Positions 53,168 through 64,000 of a stretch of DNA of 64,000 nt are shown one piece after another (the first letter of the stretch is position 1; every line of letters begins with the position of its first letter). The stretch is from the NCBI RefSeq assembly GCF_005080825.1, contig NZ_CP034852.1, positions 397,120 to 461,119 on the forward strand, given 5' to 3'. Source of the stretch: Buchnera aphidicola (Thelaxes californica). Lineage in GTDB: Bacteria > Pseudomonadota > Gammaproteobacteria > Enterobacterales > Enterobacteriaceae. The position numbers were made by a program, and so were the translations under genes. The notes beneath the pieces are model-generated. The model was given only the letters and a program-made list of their open reading frames with translations. It ran no database searches and was not told the DNA's origin.

Positions 53168-53713
53168 CTAAAGTTTTTTTTTAAAAGGAAAATTAAACAT
53201 TTTTAATAAAATATAAGCTTCTTCATCTGATTGTGCTGTCGTTGTAATTGTTATATTCATACCTCGAATAATATCAATCTTATCATAATTTATTTCTGGA
53301 AAAATTATTTGCTCTTTAATTCCTAAATTATAATTTCCTCTTCCATCAAAAGATTTTCTAGAAAAACCTCTAAAATCACGAACTCTGGGTATTGCTATGG
53401 AAATAAGTTTTTCAAAAAAATCCCATTTTCTACTTCCTCTTAAAGTAACTTTACAACCCAAAGGATACCCTTTTCTAATTTTAAAAGCAGCAATAGATTT
53501 TCTTGATTTAGTAATAATAGGTTTTTGACCAGAAATTAATTTTAAATCCATTAATGCATGATCTAACACTTTTTTTACAACTGAAGCATTTCCGACTCCT
53601 ATATTTAAAGTAATTTTACTAATTTTCGGAACTTGCATTATTGAAGTATATTTAAAAATTTTTTTTAACTGCAATACAATATTTTTTTTATAATATTCAT
53701 ACATATTTTCCAT
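53168..53713 (-). CDS. rplE: 50S ribosomal protein L5
   Basis: L5 binds 5S rRNA and contacts the P-site tRNA. I start at the ATG at 53711-53713 (MENMYEYY), giving 181 residues (E. coli 179). The open frame begins at a TTG directly after rplX but has no conserved residues there. [39 protein letters not shown] and [11 protein letters not shown] match L5. Confidence 0.95.
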   Translation of the reverse strand: MENMYEYYKKNIVLQLKKIFKYTSIMQVPKISKITLNIGVGNASVVKKVLDHALMDLKLISGQKPIITKSRKSIAAFKIRKGYPLGCKVTLRGSRKWDFFEKLISIAIPRVRDFRGFSRKSFDGRGNYNLGIKEQIIFPEINYDKIDIIRGMNITITTTAQSDEEAYILLKMFNFPFKKKL

Positions 53714-53731
53714 ATTTATTTTAATTCCCAA

Positions 53732-54046
53732 TTATTGTACAATTTCTTTATTGGATTTAAAAAATCGAACTTTTTTTCCATTCACAAAACGAAATCCAAT
53801 TCGATCAAATTTATTAATTTTTTCATTAAATAAACCTACATTAGATACATGTATTGGAGATTCCATTCTTATAATACTTCCAATTTGATTTTTTTCAGGA
53901 ATAGATTTTTTATGTTTATTAACCATATTAATCCCTTCTACAAGAATCTTAGAATTATTTATAATACGTAATACAATGCCAATTTTTCCTTTATCTTTTC
54001 CTGATAATATCATTACTTTATCATTTTTTCGTATTTTAGATGCCAT
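53732..54046 (-). CDS. rplX: 50S ribosomal protein L24
   Basis: L24 is an assembly-initiating 50S protein with a KOW motif. It has 104 residues, the E. coli length. KIRKNDKVMILSGKDKGKIG is the KOW segment, and IGFRFVNGKKVRFFK is the C-terminal match. It lies between rplN and rplE. Confidence 0.97.
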   Translation of the reverse strand: MASKIRKNDKVMILSGKDKGKIGIVLRIINNSKILVEGINMVNKHKKSIPEKNQIGSIIRMESPIHVSNVGLFNEKINKFDRIGFRFVNGKKVRFFKSNKEIVQ

Positions 54047-54061
54047 ATATCATCATCCTTT

Positions 54062-54433
54062 TTATAATACTTCTGGAGCTAATGAAATTATTTTCATAAA
54101 TTTATCATTTCTTAATTCTCTAGTAATTGGTCCAAAAATACGAGTACCCACTGGTTGTTCAGTTGTGTTATTTAATAACACACATGAATTACTATCAAAT
54201 CGAATAATAGAACCATCATTTCTTCTAATTCCTTTTTTAGTTCGAACAACAACTGCTTTTAAAACTTCTCCTTTTTTTACTTTACCCCTTGGAATAGCTT
54301 CTTTTATTGCAATCTTAATAACATCTCCAATATTTGCATAACGACGACGAGATCCTCCTAAAACTTTAATACACATAGCAATTTTAGCACCAGAATTATC
54401 CGCAACATTTAAAAGCGTTTGTTCTTGTATCAA
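54062..54433 (-). CDS. rplN: 50S ribosomal protein L14 (TTG start)
   Basis: L14 forms an intersubunit bridge and heads the spc operon. I assign the start to TTG at 54431-54433: the protein then begins (M)[15 protein letters not shown], exactly at the E. coli start, with 123 residues as in E. coli. A strong AAGGTAGGTG ribosome binding site lies just before the TTG. An ATG ten codons upstream has no such site and adds unrelated residues. [28 protein letters not shown] and [19 protein letters not shown] are near-invariant. Confidence 0.93.
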   Translation of the reverse strand: MIQEQTLLNVADNSGAKIAMCIKVLGGSRRRYANIGDVIKIAIKEAIPRGKVKKGEVLKAVVVRTKKGIRRNDGSIIRFDSNSCVLLNNTTEQPVGTRIFGPITRELRNDKFMKIISLAPEVL

Positions 54434-54492
54434 AATACACCTACCTTGTTTAAATAATGTCATTTTAATAATATTATTTATATAAATAAAAA

Positions 54493-54756
54493 TTAATATG
54501 ATTCAGTAATTTGAATTTTTTTAACTATTCTTACTAAAGTCCAAGATTTTGTTTTAGAAATAGGACGACATTCCTTAATTTCTACAACATCCCCAATAGA
54601 ACACTCATTTTTTTCATCATGTACATGTAATTTCGTAGTTTTTTTAATAAACTTTTTATATAATCGATGTTTTATAATTTTTTCAACATGAACAACTAAT
54701 GATTTCTGCATTTTATTGCTAAAAACAATTCCTTGTAATGTTCTTACATTATTCAT
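54493..54756 (-). CDS. rpsQ: 30S ribosomal protein S17
   Basis: S17 binds 16S rRNA early in assembly. It has 87 residues (E. coli 84). [36 protein letters not shown] and [12 protein letters not shown] are conserved. Its start overlaps the rpmC stop by 8 bases. It is the last gene of the S10 operon. Confidence 0.98.
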   Translation of the reverse strand: MNNVRTLQGIVFSNKMQKSLVVHVEKIIKHRLYKKFIKKTTKLHVHDEKNECSIGDVVEIKECRPISKTKSWTLVRIVKKIQITESY

Positions 54757-54949
54757 TATGATTATTTTTCCTTGTTTTTGTAATCATAGTGTGTATAAAA
54801 GCAATCTTTTTTCTCACTTTTTTTATTAAATGAGTTTGTTTTAATTTTCCAGAAGATAATTGCATTTTTAAATTAAATTGTTCTCTTAAATAATCAGATA
54901 AATTTTTTTTTAATTCTGCAATATTTATATTTTCCTTAATCAAATTCAT
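54749..54949 (-). CDS. rpmC: 50S ribosomal protein L29
   Basis: L29 lies at the tunnel exit beside L23. It has 66 residues (E. coli 63). The core [20 protein letters not shown] is diagnostic; both ends are divergent. It overlaps rpsQ by 8 bases and starts 2 bases after rplP. Confidence 0.96.
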   Translation of the reverse strand: MNLIKENINIAELKKNLSDYLREQFNLKMQLSSGKLKQTHLIKKVRKKIAFIHTMITKTRKNNHNE

Positions 54950-54951
54950 AT

Positions 54952-55362
54952 TTAATAAATCTCTTTATATACAAAAACAGTTTTAATAGGTAGTTTAGAT
55001 GCAGCTAATTTAAAAGCTTCTCTTGATAATTCTTCAGAAATACCTTTAATTTCATAAATTATTTTTCCAGGTTGTATTAAGGCTACCCAATATTCCACAC
55101 TTCCCTTTCCTTTTCCCATACGAACTTCTAATGGTTTTTGAGTAATTGGTTTATCTGGAAAAATTCTAATCCAAATTTTTCCTTGTCTTTTAATATAACG
55201 AGTAATAGTTCTACGAGCAGATTCAATTTGACGAGCGGTTAAACGACCTCTTGTCATTGCTTTCATTCCAAATGTTCCAAAAACAACATTACTATTCATT
55301 ACAACACCACGATTTCTACCTTTATGCATTTTTTTAAATTTCGTTTTTTTTGGCTGTAACAT
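54952..55362 (-). CDS. rplP: 50S ribosomal protein L16
   Basis: L16 positions the A-site tRNA. It has 136 residues, the E. coli length. [38 protein letters not shown], the [11 protein letters not shown] segment and [15 protein letters not shown] are present. Confidence 0.98.
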   Translation of the reverse strand: MLQPKKTKFKKMHKGRNRGVVMNSNVVFGTFGMKAMTRGRLTARQIESARRTITRYIKRQGKIWIRIFPDKPITQKPLEVRMGKGKGSVEYWVALIQPGKIIYEIKGISEELSREAFKLAASKLPIKTVFVYKEIY

Positions 55363-55366
55363 TCTT

Positions 55367-56083
55367 TTACTTCCTGTTTTTCATAACAGATTTACGATAT
55401 ATTTTTTTCTTCTTAAATACAACATCAGTATTACGATGATATATTTCTTCCATTCCACCCAAAATTTCACCTTTAAAAATCCATACTTTAACACCTATAA
55501 CACCATAAGTAGTATGAGCTTGTGAAGTATTATACTCTATATCTGCACGTAAAGTATGTAATGGAACTCTTCCTTCTTTATACCATTCTCTTCGAGCAAT
55601 TTCAGCCCCACCTAATCTTCCACTTACTTCAACCTTAATTCCTTTAGCACCTTGTCGCATTGCATTTTGTACAGCTCTTTTCATTGCTCGACGAAACATA
55701 ATTCTTCTTTCTAATTGAGCTGCTATTGCATCTGCAACTAATTGTGCATCTAACTCTGGTTTTTTCACTTCAAAAATATTAATTTGAGTAGGTAACGCAG
55801 TTATTTTACTAATTGAATGTCTTAATTTTTCAACATCTTCACCTTTTTTACCAATTACAATTCCTGGTCTCGATGTATATACAGTAACTTTAATATTTTT
55901 TGCCGCTCTTTCAATTAAAATTTTAGAAATTGAAGCTTTCACCAATTTTTTTTTTAAAAATTGTCTTATCTGATAATCACTATACAAATTTTGAGAAAAA
56001 TTTTTTGAATTAGAAAACCAAACCGAATTCCATGTTTGTACTATACCTAAACGCATACCATGAGGATGTACTTTTTGACCCAT
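55367..56083 (-). CDS. rpsC: 30S ribosomal protein S3
   Basis: S3 is part of the mRNA entry helicase of the 30S. It has 238 residues (E. coli 233). [20 protein letters not shown]-domain [52 protein letters not shown] and [15 protein letters not shown] are conserved. Confidence 0.98.
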   Translation of the reverse strand: MGQKVHPHGMRLGIVQTWNSVWFSNSKNFSQNLYSDYQIRQFLKKKLVKASISKILIERAAKNIKVTVYTSRPGIVIGKKGEDVEKLRHSISKITALPTQINIFEVKKPELDAQLVADAIAAQLERRIMFRRAMKRAVQNAMRQGAKGIKVEVSGRLGGAEIARREWYKEGRVPLHTLRADIEYNTSQAHTTYGVIGVKVWIFKGEILGGMEEIYHRNTDVVFKKKKIYRKSVMKNRK

Positions 56084-56103
56084 TATTTATACCTTTATTT
56101 TAT

Positions 56104-56448
56104 TTATTTTTTATGATTAATACTAGATAATATAATTGTAATATGGCTAGTACGTTTTAAAATACGATCAGCTCTTCCTTTAGCTCTAGGCATCATTCTT
56201 TTCATACTTGGTCCTTCATCAATAAAAATTTTTAATATAAACAAATCATCTACATCTAATCCATAATTATGGTCTGCATTGGCAATCGCAGTATTTAAAA
56301 CTTTTTCTACTAATTTTGCCGCTTTTTTTTGTGTAAAATTCAATATATTTAAAGCATTAGATACACGTTTTCCTCTAATCAAATTCGAAACTAAACGCAC
56401 TTTTTGCGCTGATGATCTAACTTGTTTACATTTTGCCACAATATCCAT
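56104..56448 (-). CDS. rplV: 50S ribosomal protein L22
   Basis: L22 lines the exit tunnel with a long beta hairpin. It has 114 residues (E. coli 110). [35 protein letters not shown] and the hairpin [21 protein letters not shown] are present. Confidence 0.98.
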   Translation of the reverse strand: MDIVAKCKQVRSSAQKVRLVSNLIRGKRVSNALNILNFTQKKAAKLVEKVLNTAIANADHNYGLDVDDLFILKIFIDEGPSMKRMMPRAKGRADRILKRTSHITIILSSINHKK

Positions 56449-56496
56449 ATTAAAGTACCTTTAAGTAAAAAATATGTATTAAATATTTCTTTTAAT

Positions 56497-56775
56497 TTAA
56501 CGTTTTTTTACCTTTTTATCAGCTGTATGTCCTCTATATGTTCTCGTAATAGAAAATTCTCCTAATTTATGTCCTACCATTTCTTCTGTAATAAAAACAG
56601 GAATATGTTGACGACCATTATGAACAGAAAATGTCATACCAATCATATTGGGAAAAATAGTAGATCTTCTAGACCATGTACGAATAGGTTTTTTATCTTT
56701 GTTATGCATTACTTTTTCAATTTTTTTTAATAATTGATGATCAATAAATGGTCCTTTTTTAAGCGAACGAGGCAT
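56497..56775 (-). CDS. rpsS: 30S ribosomal protein S19
   Basis: S19 is in the 30S head near S13. It has 92 residues (E. coli 92). [32 protein letters not shown] and [20 protein letters not shown] are conserved. Confidence 0.98.
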   Translation of the reverse strand: MPRSLKKGPFIDHQLLKKIEKVMHNKDKKPIRTWSRRSTIFPNMIGMTFSVHNGRQHIPVFITEEMVGHKLGEFSITRTYRGHTADKKVKKR

Positions 56776-56794
56776 TTAATACTCCTTATACAAT

Positions 56795-57616
56795 TTATCG
56801 TGTACGTCTACGAATAATAAACTTATTTGTTCTTTTATTTTTTCTAGTTTTTTTTCCTTTTGTTTGAATACCCCATGGAGTTACTGGATGTTTACCAAAA
56901 TTTCTACCTTCTCCACCACCATGAGGATGATCAACAGGATTCATTGCAGTACCACGTACTGTTGGTCGAATACCTCTCCATCTAGAAGCCCCTGCTTTTC
57001 CATATACTTGTAACATATGTTCTGAATTACCTACTTCTCCTATAGTTGCTCGACAAGAGGATAAAATACGTCGCATTTCTCCTGAACGTAATCTTACAGA
57101 AACATAATGAGATTCACGAGCAATTAATTGAGCATAACTACCGGCTGAACGTACCATTTGCCCACCTTTACCAGGTCTTATTTCTATATTATGAATAATA
57201 GAACCAATAGGAATTTTAAACATAGGAAGAGTATTTCCTAATTTAATTTCAGCATTTTCTCCTGAAATAATTTTATCTCCTACTTTAATATTTTTAGGGG
57301 CTAAAATATAACTTCTAAATCCATCTTGATATAAAATTAAAGCAATATTTGCAGAACGATTCGGATCATATTCTAACCTTTCAATATGTGCATAAATATT
57401 ATCTTTATTTCTTTTAAAATCAATACTACGATATAATTGCTTGTGACCTTTACCAATATGTCGTGTAGTAATTCTTCCTCTATTATTTCTTCCTCCACTA
57501 CGATTTTTTTTATTTAATAATGCTTTAAATGGTTTACCAGTATATAAATCTTTATTCACTATTTTAACTAAATGTCTACGACCAGGAGAAGTTGGTTTAC
57601 ACTTAATAATTGACAT
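56795..57616 (-). CDS. rplB: 50S ribosomal protein L2
   Basis: L2 is essential for subunit association and peptidyl transfer. It has 273 residues, the E. coli length. [23 protein letters not shown] is represented by [21 protein letters not shown], the conserved His region [13 protein letters not shown], and the basic tail are present. Confidence 0.98.
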   Translation of the reverse strand: MSIIKCKPTSPGRRHLVKIVNKDLYTGKPFKALLNKKNRSGGRNNRGRITTRHIGKGHKQLYRSIDFKRNKDNIYAHIERLEYDPNRSANIALILYQDGFRSYILAPKNIKVGDKIISGENAEIKLGNTLPMFKIPIGSIIHNIEIRPGKGGQMVRSAGSYAQLIARESHYVSVRLRSGEMRRILSSCRATIGEVGNSEHMLQVYGKAGASRWRGIRPTVRGTAMNPVDHPHGGGEGRNFGKHPVTPWGIQTKGKKTRKNKRTNKFIIRRRTR

Positions 57617-57633
57617 ATTTATTATCCTTTTTA

Positions 57634-57936
57634 CTACTGCTTACCACTTATAAGATCTAATTTTTGTCCTTTTTGTAACGTAACAAATGCTTTTTTCCAT
57701 TTTTTTAATGCACTAAGTTTACCTTTATGTTTTTTTCGTTTTCCTTTTACAACTAAAGTATTAACACTTTTGACTTTTACAAATAAAATTTTTTGCACAG
57801 CTTCTTTAATTTCTATTTTATTCGCATCCTTTAACACTTTTAATATAATAGTATTTGTTTTTTCTAAAAAAATAGAAGATTTTTCTGACACTTTTGGTGC
57901 ATATAAAATTTTTAATAACCTAGATTTAAGAATCAT
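57634..57936 (-). CDS. rplW: 50S ribosomal protein L23
   Basis: L23 is the docking site for trigger factor (tig in this window) and SRP at the tunnel exit. It has 100 residues (E. coli 100). [30 protein letters not shown] and [16 protein letters not shown] match. Its ATG overlaps the rplD stop by 4 bases. Confidence 0.97.
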   Translation of the reverse strand: MILKSRLLKILYAPKVSEKSSIFLEKTNTIILKVLKDANKIEIKEAVQKILFVKVKSVNTLVVKGKRKKHKGKLSALKKWKKAFVTLQKGQKLDLISGKQ

Positions 57937-58547
57937 GATAAATTCTCCTCTATTTTTTTTATGGCTTTTACTGTAATAATTACTTTTTTAAATGAAATTA
58001 AACTAATTGGATCTATTTTAAAATATTCTTTTACATCAAATTTATGTAAATTTCTTACTGCTAAACTTAAATTTTTATCACATTTATCAACAATAATTAA
58101 ACCTTCTTTTAAGTACATTGAATGTAATTTTTTAATTAATAATTGAGTTTTAGGTAATTCAAGAGAAAAACTGCTTAATAAATGTAATCTTTTTTGTCTA
58201 ATTAATTCAGAAAAAATACTTCTCATCGATTCTTTATACATTTTTTTATTTACTTTATGTATATAACTTTTTGGTTTTACTGCAAAAGTAACTCCACCTG
58301 AACGCCAAATTGGACTTCTGATAGAACCAACTCTTGCTCTTCCTGTTCCTTTTTGTCTCCAAGGTTTTTTTCCAGAACCAGAAACTTCTGCCCTACTTTT
58401 ATTAGCACGACTACCACTACGCTTACCAGAAGCATATGCTACAATTACTTGATGAATTAATGATTCATTAAAATTACGACCAAAAACGGAGGTGTTTACT
58501 TTTAAGATATCTTTTGTATCTTTTGAAATTAATTCTATAATACTCAT
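57933..58547 (-). CDS. rplD: 50S ribosomal protein L4
   Basis: L4 lines the tunnel and in E. coli autoregulates the S10 operon. It has 204 residues (E. coli 201). [21 protein letters not shown] in part, [15 protein letters not shown]-like [38 protein letters not shown], and [15 protein letters not shown]-type segments are seen. Overlap with rplW suggests coupling. Confidence 0.98.
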   Translation of the reverse strand: MSIIELISKDTKDILKVNTSVFGRNFNESLIHQVIVAYASGKRSGSRANKSRAEVSGSGKKPWRQKGTGRARVGSIRSPIWRSGGVTFAVKPKSYIHKVNKKMYKESMRSIFSELIRQKRLHLLSSFSLELPKTQLLIKKLHSMYLKEGLIIVDKCDKNLSLAVRNLHKFDVKEYFKIDPISLISFKKVIITVKAIKKIEENLS

Positions 58548-58557
58548 ACCTCTCCTA

Positions 58558-59187
58558 TTAAACCTTAATAGCTGGTTTTATAATAAGTTTACCGTTAATA
58601 AATCCTGGTATTCCTCCTTTAACTAATAAAATTTTATCATCAACATCTATACGAATTACTTTTATATTTTGTATCGTAACTCGATGTGCTCCTAAATGAC
58701 CAGCCATTTTTTTACCTTTAAATACTCTTCCAGGTGTCTGATTTTGTCCAATAGAACCAGGAGCACGATGAGAAAGAGAATTTCCATGAGAAGCATCTTG
58801 AGTTCTAAAATTCCATCTTTTAACAGTACCAGAAAAACCTTTACCTTTAGAAAATCCTGTTATATCAACTTTGTTAATTGTTTCAAAAAAATTAATTTTG
58901 ATCAAATCTCCTAAATTATAATTTGAAATTTTTCCTATACAAAATTCCCACAAACCAATACCTGGAGTTACCCCTGATTTTTTAAAATGTCCTAATTCTG
59001 GCTTAGTAATTTTATTAAATTTTTTGATACCAGTAGTAACTTGAATATAAAAATCTCGACTCATTTTATCTATTTTAATTTGTGTAACATAATGATCATC
59101 AATTTTAATCACGCTAACAGGAGTAGATATTCCATCTGTATTAAATATACGTGTCATTCCAATTTTTTTTCCAACTAAACCCATCAT
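58558..59187 (-). CDS. rplC: 50S ribosomal protein L3
   Basis: L3 initiates 50S assembly and reaches the peptidyl-transferase centre. I start at the ATG at 59185-59187 ([15 protein letters not shown]), giving 209 residues as in E. coli, with AAGGT about 8 bases upstream; the open frame runs 14 codons further. [35 protein letters not shown] and [10 protein letters not shown] are conserved, including the methylated Gln region. Confidence 0.97.
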   Translation of the reverse strand: MMGLVGKKIGMTRIFNTDGISTPVSVIKIDDHYVTQIKIDKMSRDFYIQVTTGIKKFNKITKPELGHFKKSGVTPGIGLWEFCIGKISNYNLGDLIKINFFETINKVDITGFSKGKGFSGTVKRWNFRTQDASHGNSLSHRAPGSIGQNQTPGRVFKGKKMAGHLGAHRVTIQNIKVIRIDVDDKILLVKGGIPGFINGKLIIKPAIKV

Positions 59188-59225
59188 AATTTTACCTTCA
59201 TAAATTACTATTCCAATAAAAAATA

Positions 59226-59594
<369 letters not shown>

Positions 59595-59681
59595 TTAATA
59601 TATGAAATAATTTTGTTATTTTTATATTCCAAAAAAATATTTATTATAGATTAATGTGATTATATGATAACTTTCATTATT

Positions 59682-59708
59682 ATTTTATAATTAAACGATT
59701 ATTGTCAA
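59682..59708 (-). promoter_or_regulatory. Candidate promoter of the S10 operon
   Basis: On the minus strand a perfect TTGACA (59703-59708) is followed after 15 bases by TAAAAT (59682-59687), leaving a leader of roughly 140 bases before rpsJ. The spacing is shorter than the 17-base optimum. The perfect -35 is notable in this AT-rich gap. Confidence 0.45.
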
Positions 59709-59723
59709 TATAACAATTTTATA

Positions 59724-59759
59724 TCAAGAAAAGAGCTTAAATCTTTCCCCTTTCCTTGA
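59724..59759 (-). terminator. Hairpin after tuf
   Basis: A 10-bp stem with one G-T pair (59724-59733 with 59750-59759) encloses a 16-base loop. It is 65 bases after the tuf stop on the minus strand and upstream of the S10 promoter candidate. A T run borders it only on the plus-strand side, so it may be a poor terminator or an mRNA-end structure. Confidence 0.4.
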
Positions 59760-59823
59760 TTTTTTTAAAAAAATAACTATTTTTATTATAGTTTTTATTA
59801 AAAAAAAATACAAATTAATTCTT

Positions 59824-61008
59824 TTAATCCATAATCTTAGCAACTACACCAGCGCCTACAGTTCTACCTCCTTCTCGAATTGCAAACCGTAATCCTTCTT
59901 CCATTGCAATAGGATTTATTAAAGTAACTAACATTTCAATATTATCTCCAGGCATCACCATTTCAACATTTTCTGGAAATTCAATAGAACCAGTAACATC
60001 AGTTGTACGAAAATAAAATTGAGGCCTATAACCTTTAAAAAAAGGTGTATGTCTACCACCTTCCTCTTTAGATAAAACATATACTTTAGATTGAAATTTA
60101 GTATGAGGATGTATACTTCCCGGTTTCGATAAAACTTGTCCTCTTTCTATTTCATCTCTTTTAGTACCTCTTAATAAAACTCCAACATTTTCCCCAGCTC
60201 GACCTTCATCTAACAATTTTCTAAACATTTCAACACCAGTACATGTAGTTTTTACTGTAGGTTTAATTCCTACAATTTCAACTTCTTCTCCAACTTTAAT
60301 AATTCCACGTTCTACACGACCAGTAACTACAGTCCCTCTACCTGAAATAGAAAAAACATCTTCTATAGGTAGAAGAAAAGGTTTATTTATTGCTCTTTTT
60401 GGTTCTGGAATATATGAATCTAACAAATTAGATAAATCAATAATTTTTTCTTCCCAAACTGAATCTCCTTCCAATGCTTTTAACGCTGAACCTCTAATGA
60501 TTGGAGTTTCTTCACCAGGAAAATCATATTGAGTTAATAAATCCCGCACTTCCATCTCTACTAATTCAAGCAATTCTTCGTCATCTACCATATCACATTT
60601 ATTTAAAAAAACTATAATATAAGGAACACCCACTTGACGTCCTAACAATATATGTTCGCGAGTTTGAGGCATTGGTCCATCAGTCGCTGCTACTACTAGT
60701 ATAGCTCCATCCATTTGTGCTGCACCAGTAATCATATTTTTTATATAATCTGCATGACCAGGACAATCAACATGAGCATAATGTCTATTTTTTGTATCAT
60801 ATTCTACATGTGAAGTATTTATAGTAATACCCCTTGCTTTTTCTTCTGGGGCATTATCAATTTGTTCAAAAGCACGAGCAGAACCACCATATTTCTTTGC
60901 AAGAACAGTTGTAATCGCTGCTGTTAAAGTAGTTTTTCCATGATCTACATGTCCAATTGTTCCAACATTAATATGTGGTTTAGATCGTTCAAAAATTTTC
61001 TTAGACAC
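59824..61008 (-). CDS. tuf: Elongation factor Tu
   Basis: EF-Tu delivers aminoacyl-tRNA to the ribosome. It has 394 residues (E. coli 394 including Met). The start codon is GTG at 61006-61008 with GGAG upstream, as in E. coli tufA. G1 [10 protein letters not shown]3 [13 protein letters not shown]4 NKCDMVDD and the C-terminal [17 protein letters not shown] are intact. It is the last gene of the str operon. Confidence 0.99.
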   Translation of the reverse strand: MSKKIFERSKPHINVGTIGHVDHGKTTLTAAITTVLAKKYGGSARAFEQIDNAPEEKARGITINTSHVEYDTKNRHYAHVDCPGHADYIKNMITGAAQMDGAILVVAATDGPMPQTREHILLGRQVGVPYIIVFLNKCDMVDDEELLELVEMEVRDLLTQYDFPGEETPIIRGSALKALEGDSVWEEKIIDLSNLLDSYIPEPKRAINKPFLLPIEDVFSISGRGTVVTGRVERGIIKVGEEVEIVGIKPTVKTTCTGVEMFRKLLDEGRAGENVGVLLRGTKRDEIERGQVLSKPGSIHPHTKFQSKVYVLSKEEGGRHTPFFKGYRPQFYFRTTDVTGSIEFPENVEMVMPGDNIEMLVTLINPIAMEEGLRFAIREGGRTVGAGVVAKIMD

Positions 61009-61072
61009 AATTTATACTCCTTATTTATATTTTTATTTTTAAAAAATAGTAAATTTAAAAAAAAAATAATGT

Positions 61073-63181
61073 TTATATTTTTTTTTCTATCACTAAATCA
61101 GAAACATGTTTTGGAGCATCTTGATATTTTAAAAATTCCATTGAATAAGATGCTCTACCTTGAGTTTGAGAACGTAGATCTGTTGAATATCCAAACATCT
61201 CTGATAGAGGTACTTGAGCATTTATAGTTCGAACATGTAATATCTCATTCATTCCTTCAATAACTCCTCTTCTTCGATTTAAATCACCTATTACTTCTCC
61301 CATATATTCTTCTGGAGTCTCTACTTCTACTTTCATAATAGGTTCAAGTAAAATAGGTTTAGCTTTTTTAAAAGCTATTTTAAACGCAGAAGATGCAGCT
61401 AATTTAAATGCAATTTCAGAAGAATCTACATCATGATAAGAACCAAAATGCAAACGTACACCAATATTTACTACAGGATATCCAGCTAAGGGGCCAGATT
61501 TTAATTGTTCTTGAATACCTTTATCAATTGCAGAAATATATTCATTAGGAATTACTCCTCCTTTTATTTCATTTAAAAAAGTATATGTATTATCACTATT
61601 ATCTTTTAATGGAAATAAATCAATAACCACATGACCATATTGTCCTCTTCCTCCAGATTGCTTAATATATTTTCCTTCAATATCATTAATTCTTTCTTTA
61701 ATAGTTTCTCTATATGCAACTTGAGGTTGTCCAATATTAGCATCAATATTAAATTCTCGTTTCATACGATCTACAATAATTTCTAAATGTAATTCTCCCA
61801 TACCAGAAATAATTGTTTGATTAGATTCTTCATCTACTCGTACTTTAAATGAAGGATCTTCTTTTGCTAATCGAGCTAAAGATAAACCCATTTTTTCTTG
61901 ATCAGATTTTGTTTTTGGTTCTACTGCAATAGCAATAACTGGTTCTGGAAATTCCATCTTTTCTAAAATAATCGGATAATGTGGATCACATAAAGTATCA
62001 CCAGTAGTTACATCTTTTAAACCAATAGCCGCCGCTATATCTCCTGAAACCACTTCTTTTACTTCTTCACGTTTATTAGCATGCATTTGCACAATTCTTC
62101 CTAAACGTTCTTTATGTCCTTTTACTGAATTCATTATAATATCACCAGAACGAACAATTCCGGAATATACGCGAAAAAAAGTTAAATTACCGACAAAAGA
62201 ATCATTAGCAATTTTAAATGCTAAAGCTGAAAAAGGGGCTTTATCACATGCTTTTCTGATTTGATCAGGTGTATTTTCGATACTGTTTTTAATTCCACTA
62301 ATAGGTGGTACATCATTTGGAGCTGGTAAATAATCAATAATAGCATCTAATAGTGTTTGAACTCCTTTATTTTTAAATGCTGTACCACATGTCATTAATA
62401 ATACATCATTTTTTAACACTTTTTTTCTTAAAACATATTTAATTTCTTTTTCTGAAATAACTTCTTCTAGAAGATATTTTTCCATTAATTCATCATTTTC
62501 ATCTGCAATACATTCTATAAGTTTATTTCTCCAAAGTTGAGCAAGATCTATTAAATTGTCAGGAATATCTTGATAACTAAAAGTTAAACCTTGTTCATCA
62601 TTCCAATATATTGCCTTCATTTTTACAAGATCAACAACCCCTTGAAAATTTTCTTCGCAACCTATAGGTATTTGAATAGGTATACATTGTATTCCTAAAC
62701 GATCATGTATTTGTTGTACAATCTTTAAAAAATCTGCCCCCATTCTATCCATTTTGTTAACAAATGCAATTCTAGGAATACGATATTTTTGTGCTTGTCT
62801 CCATACTGTTTCCGATTGCGGTTGTACACCTCCTACTGCACAATATACCATAACAACACCATCTAACACCCGCATAGAACGTTCCACTTCTATAGTAAAA
62901 TCAACATGACCTGGAGTATCAATGATATTAATTCGATGTGGAGCAAATTGTTTTGCCATACCAGACCAAAAAGTAGTAGTAGCAGCAGATGTTATTGTAA
63001 TACCTCTTTCTTGTTCCTGCTCCATCCAATCCATTGTAGCTGCACCATCATGGACTTCCCCAATTTTATGATTAACACCAGTATAAAATAAAATACGTTC
63101 TGTTGTAGTAGTTTTTCCAGCATCAATATGTGCACTAATTCCAATATTTCTATATTGTATAATAGGTGTTGTACGAACCAT
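61073..63181 (-). CDS. fusA: Elongation factor G
   Basis: EF-G catalyses translocation and, with RRF, ribosome recycling. It has 702 residues (E. coli 704). G1 [15 protein letters not shown], the G2 segment [10 protein letters not shown]3 DTPGHVDF, G4 NKMDRMGAD and domain [13 protein letters not shown] are conserved. It lies between rpsG and tuf in the str operon. Confidence 0.99.
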   Translation of the reverse strand: MVRTTPIIQYRNIGISAHIDAGKTTTTERILFYTGVNHKIGEVHDGAATMDWMEQEQERGITITSAATTTFWSGMAKQFAPHRINIIDTPGHVDFTIEVERSMRVLDGVVMVYCAVGGVQPQSETVWRQAQKYRIPRIAFVNKMDRMGADFLKIVQQIHDRLGIQCIPIQIPIGCEENFQGVVDLVKMKAIYWNDEQGLTFSYQDIPDNLIDLAQLWRNKLIECIADENDELMEKYLLEEVISEKEIKYVLRKKVLKNDVLLMTCGTAFKNKGVQTLLDAIIDYLPAPNDVPPISGIKNSIENTPDQIRKACDKAPFSALAFKIANDSFVGNLTFFRVYSGIVRSGDIIMNSVKGHKERLGRIVQMHANKREEVKEVVSGDIAAAIGLKDVTTGDTLCDPHYPIILEKMEFPEPVIAIAVEPKTKSDQEKMGLSLARLAKEDPSFKVRVDEESNQTIISGMGELHLEIIVDRMKREFNIDANIGQPQVAYRETIKERINDIEGKYIKQSGGRGQYGHVVIDLFPLKDNSDNTYTFLNEIKGGVIPNEYISAIDKGIQEQLKSGPLAGYPVVNIGVRLHFGSYHDVDSSEIAFKLAASSAFKIAFKKAKPILLEPIMKVEVETPEEYMGEVIGDLNRRRGVIEGMNEILHVRTINAQVPLSEMFGYSTDLRSQTQGRASYSMEFLKYQDAPKHVSDLVIEKKI

Positions 63182-63286
63182 AATTTTCTCTATTTTTATA
63201 TACTTTCAGTAAAGTAAAATTTTTTATTTGTTTTTGTCAATATTGCATACATCATATTTTAAATAAATTATTTTAAATAAATCATA

Positions 63287-63757
63287 TTACCAACGATAAT
63301 GCGCAAATGCTTTATTTGCTTCTGCCATTTTATGAACTTCTTCTTTTTTTTTTACTGCAGATCCTTTATTTTCTATAGCATCTTTTAATTCATTAAATAA
63401 ACGTAAAGACATTGATTTATCATGTCTTTTTCTAGCTGCATCTATAATCCAACGCATAGCTAATGCATTTCTCCGAATAGCACGTACTTCTACAGGAACT
63501 TGATAAGTAGATCCTCCTACTCTTCTAGATTTAACTTCTACTATTGGACGTACATTTTCTAATGCAGCCTCCAACACATCTAATTCTTTTTTACCAATTT
63601 TTTTTGATAATAATTCTAATGCTGAATATACAATATGTTCAGCAAGAGACTTTTTACCATCAACCATTAAAATATTGATAAATTTTGCAAGTACTATTGA
63701 CACAAATTTAGGATCAGGTAAAATTTTTCTTTCTCCAATCACATGACGTCTTGGCAT
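63287..63757 (-). CDS. rpsG: 30S ribosomal protein S7
   Basis: S7 nucleates assembly of the 30S head and in E. coli represses the str operon. It has 156 residues (as in E. coli K-12-like forms). [51 protein letters not shown] and AHYRW are present. Confidence 0.98.
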   Translation of the reverse strand: MPRRHVIGERKILPDPKFVSIVLAKFINILMVDGKKSLAEHIVYSALELLSKKIGKKELDVLEAALENVRPIVEVKSRRVGGSTYQVPVEVRAIRRNALAMRWIIDAARKRHDKSMSLRLFNELKDAIENKGSAVKKKEEVHKMAEANKAFAHYRW

Positions 63758-63804
63758 AATTAATCTCCAAAAAAAATATGTATAATATTAATATATTAAA
63801 AAAT

Positions 63805-64000
63805 TTATGTTTTAACTTTTTTCACTCCATATTTTGATCGAGATTTTTTTCTATTTTTTACTCCAGAACAATCTAAAGAACCTCTTACAACATGATATCT
63901 TACACCAGGTAAATCTTTAACTCTTCCTCCTCTTATTAAAATTACAGAGTGTTCTTGTAAATTATGACCTTCTCCACCAATATAAGCAGTGACTTCAAAA
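63805..64000 (-). CDS. rpsL: 30S ribosomal protein S12, C-terminal part (cut by window edge)
   Basis: Only the last 64 or so codons are inside the window; the 5' part lies beyond 64000. Visible: [39 protein letters not shown], and the end [12 protein letters not shown] followed by TAA at 63805-63807. S12 monitors decoding. It is the first gene of the str operon. Confidence 0.97.
   Translation of the reverse strand, partial: FEVTAYIGGEGHNLQEHSVILIRGGRVKDLPGVRYHVVRGSLDCSGVKNRKKSRSKYGVKKVKT

Overview
The window is a piece of a strongly reduced, extremely AT-rich gammaproteobacterial genome. Gene content and order point to Buchnera aphidicola, the obligate endosymbiont of aphids. The grounds are: E. 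coli-like proteins with heavy Lys/Ile/Asn enrichment; loss of most genes between neighbours that remain colinear with E. coli; a tRNA-Glu-23S-5S unit separated from 16S; and a retained recCBD-argA cluster. The exact strain cannot be fixed from sequence alone. ribD is one intact gene and recC is split by a poly(A) frameshift, which could help placement.

Layout. 1-873: non-coding AT desert. 874-9485 (+): recC (frame-disrupted), recB, recD. 9475-10806 (-): argA, tail to tail with recD. 10934-11010 (-): initiator tRNA-Met with a clear promoter. 11230-13816 (+): riboflavin genes ribH and ribD, then nusB and tusE. 13824-18537 (-): cyoABCDE, the cytochrome bo quinol oxidase and heme O synthase. 18820-31118 (+): bolA, tig, clpP, clpX, lon, ppiD and the ABC pair mdlA/mdlB. 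31150-31258 (-): 4.5S RNA. 31412-36680 (+): dnaX (short form), ybaB, htpG, adk and folD, with tRNA-Arg(UCU) on the opposite strand. Then cysS (-), ybeD (+) and cspE (-). 38961-42455 (-): 5S, 23S and tRNA-Glu, read in the order tRNA-Glu, 23S, 5S, followed further along by aroE (-). 43431-44246: second desert. 44247-45705 (+): def and fmt. 45877-59537 (-): complete alpha, spc and S10 ribosomal protein clusters, including the 38-residue rpmJ. 59824-64000 (-): the str cluster tuf, fusA, rpsG and the 3' part of rpsL, cut by the window edge.

How the genes work together. Most of the window is housekeeping: translation (29 ribosomal protein genes counting partial rpsL, two elongation factors, formylation and deformylation, three tRNAs), transcription (rpoA, nusB), secretion (secY, 4.5S RNA), and protein quality control (tig, clpXP, lon, htpG, ppiD). 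One respiratory terminal oxidase is complete. Biosynthetic genes are riboflavin (ribH, ribD), arginine (argA), shikimate (aroE) and folate C1 (folD). ArgA and AroE fit the nutritional role of the symbiont.

I found no phage, transposon, CRISPR array, toxin-antitoxin or defence module, and no new multi-gene system. The points worth a second look are erosion or adaptation signals: poly(A)-tract frameshifts (recC, mdlB and others), an AT-rich expansion of helix 45 in 23S rRNA, loss of the CyoA lipobox cysteine, an aspartate-to-asparagine change in the MdlA Walker B motif, an eroded PPIase site in trigger factor, a gamma-only DnaX, and several strong hairpins in otherwise featureless spacers. Many start sites given here are internal to longer open frames; they were chosen by alignment to remembered E. 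coli N-termini and by Shine-Dalgarno (SD) sequences.
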